Shown here: positions 1-64,000 of the stretch, piece by piece
Numbering within the stretch: position 1 is the stretch's first letter
Layout: every line of letters begins with the position of its first letter
Source of the DNA: Solea solea
Lineage: Eukaryota; Chordata; Actinopteri; Pleuronectiformes; Soleidae
Reading direction: 5' to 3'
NCBI RefSeq assembly: GCF_958295425.1
Contig: NC_081135.1
Span: 39,842,861-39,906,860 of the forward strand
DNA: 64,000 nt
Program-made: the position numbers and the translations under genes
Notes under the pieces: generated by a model
Seen by the model: the letters and a program-made list of their open reading frames with translations, nothing else
Told to the model about the DNA's origin: nothing
The model's database searches: none

Positions 1-64000
<64,000 letters not shown>

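Overview
This window is one continuous stretch of a single, enormous vertebrate muscle gene, titin (ttn), carried entirely on the minus strand. Transcription runs from position 64000 down to 1, and both ends of the gene lie outside the window. I resolve about 144 coding exons by splice sites (CT after the exon and AC before it on the plus strand), reading frame and domain structure. Short introns, fish-type interspersed repeats and titin sequence clearly diverged from mammalian titin point to a teleost fish, probably a percomorph. Teleosts carry two titin paralogs, and I cannot say which one this is.

Layout in transcript order. (1) 47.9-64 kb: the proximal/middle I-band tandem immunoglobulin (Ig) segment, 34 Ig domains (labelled M1-M34), nearly all one exon of about 279 bp each and phase 1-1. 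They show a six-domain super-repeat. (2) 45.5-47.9 kb: the N2A element, made of an Ala/Pro linker, an Ig80-like domain, the helical UN2A insertion, an Ig81-like domain and an Ig83-like domain. The Ig82 domain known from mammals is absent. (3) 34.5-45.5 kb: the PEVK spring, 24 exons (P1-P24). It includes a recently expanded array of Ala/Pro/Lys exons (37.9-39.75 kb), an unusual 951-bp exon and a 1,857-bp exon with an internal duplication. (4) 20.1-34.0 kb: the distal I-band Ig segment, 22 Ig domains (D1-D22), matching mammalian titin one to one, with a four-Ig super-repeat. (5) 1-20.1 kb: the start of the A-band, 30 fibronectin type III domains (F1-F30) and 10 Ig domains (AI1-AI10), in the Ig-Fn3-Fn3-Ig-Fn3-Fn3-Fn3 pattern of the thick-filament D-zone.

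Functionally, the Ig chains and PEVK form the extensible spring between Z-disc and thick filament, N2A is a signalling hub within it, and the A-band domains bind myosin and myosin-binding protein C. Almost every I-band and PEVK exon is phase 1-1, so it can be skipped without breaking the frame. The N2A exons are phase-locked and are the exception.

Introns hold a 1.6-kb 46-bp minisatellite, two further short-period arrays, a truncated LINE with flanking duplications, fish SINE-like repeats, a MITE-like element and a decayed Ig exon. No second protein-coding gene, tRNA, rRNA or CRISPR array was seen. Plus-strand reading frames are shadows of titin exons.
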